Shown: positions 38,317 through 38,397 of the stretch, piece after piece
How positions within the stretch are numbered: the stretch's first letter is position 1
Layout: every line of letters starts with the position of its first letter
NCBI GenBank assembly: GCA_038144955.1
Contig: JAYQOT010000019.1
Location: 1-38,397 of the forward strand
Direction: 5' to 3'
DNA: 38,397 bases
Source of the DNA: Ga0077527 sp038144955
Lineage (GTDB): Bacteria > Pseudomonadota > Gammaproteobacteria > Burkholderiales > SG8-41
The notes under the pieces: model-generated
The model's input: the letters and a program-made list of their open reading frames with translations, nothing else
What the model was told of the DNA's origin: nothing
Databases searched by the model: none
Translations under genes and position numbers: made by a program

Positions 38317-38397
38317 TTATTCCAGCACCATCAGCCAGTCGACAGCGGTTGCGCCCTGCGGCCCTGCCAGCACCGGATTGAGATCGAGCTCGGCGAG
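38317..38397 (-). CDS. C-terminus of an NDP-forming acyl-CoA synthetase (partial)
   Basis: Only the last 26 residues lie in the window. They read L-A-E-L-D-L-N-P-V-L-A-G followed by P-Q-G-A-T-A-V-D-W and end L-M-V-L-E. The E-L-D-L-N-P-V pattern is the metal-binding end of the ATP-grasp subunit of ADP/NDP-forming acyl-CoA synthetases (AcdB/Pat-like). Such an enzyme activates a carboxylic acid to its CoA ester and would supply the substrate of the dehydrogenase encoded 11 bases downstream. The stop is TAA at 38319-38317. The gene continues beyond the right edge. Confidence 0.75.
   Translation of the reverse strand, partial: LAELDLNPVLAGPQGATAVDWLMVLE

Overview
This is a stretch of a betaproteobacterial chromosome (moderately high GC, dense genes, short gaps). 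Placement rests on the gene set: a DUF4936 gene beside ygfZ, a Bug/TctC-type receptor, GTP-dependent PEP carboxykinase, an RNase E with a long Arg/Pro-rich tail, and the order rne / rluC-HAD-sppA / maf-yceD-rpmF-plsX-fabHDG-acpP-fabF-pabC-mltG-tmk-holB-tatD. No tRNA, rRNA, CRISPR array, insertion sequence or prophage was seen.

Layout. 1-2.4 kb: start of a divergent gene at the left edge, then a YffB/ArsC-like protein, tadA, a YkuD L,D-transpeptidase without a signal peptide, and a FabG-like SDR. 2.4-4.6 kb (minus): a class II aldolase followed by mtnA, a pair that resembles the DHAP shunt for 5'-methylthioadenosine / 5'-deoxyadenosine salvage. 4.6-9.9 kb: a GNAT protein, an NRDE/TANGO2 protein, DUF4936 and ygfZ, a divergent YgfX-like membrane protein, a Bug receptor gene broken by one extra G, and an MFS transporter. 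9.9-14.1 kb: a YfcG/YghU-type GST, a second MFS transporter, pckG with its terminator, and a 54-residue Lys/Glu-rich protein. 14.4-17.1 kb: rne on the minus strand. 17.5-32.7 kb: nearly all genes on the plus strand, mostly overlapping or nearly so, covering RNA modification, membrane quality control, ribosomal protein L32, fatty-acid and phospholipid initiation, folate, murein cleavage, dTMP kinase and clamp-loader delta prime, ending with a periplasmic ankyrin protein. 32.8-38.4 kb: all genes on the minus strand, a hypothetical gene and then a beta-oxidation-type operon (NDP-forming acyl-CoA synthetase tail, acyl-CoA dehydrogenase, crotonase-fold protein, 3-hydroxyacyl-CoA dehydrogenase, PaaJ/PcaF-like thiolase).

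The most notable signal is not a gene. At 32706-32733, in the gap where the plus-strand block meets the minus-strand block, lies a 28-bp sequence that matches the XerC/XerD recombination site dif (23 of 28 positions against the E. coli site as recalled). The five perfect GGGNAGGG (KOPS-type) octamers found by eye in the window all point toward it, and gene polarity flips there. I infer that this window spans the chromosome-dimer-resolution site, and therefore the replication terminus region.

Other points of interest are the aldolase-mtnA pair, the one-base frameshift in the Bug receptor, a crotonase-family protein that lacks both catalytic glutamates, a plsX start that does not fit its strong Shine-Dalgarno sequence, and two genes whose best promoters would give leaderless or nearly leaderless mRNAs.
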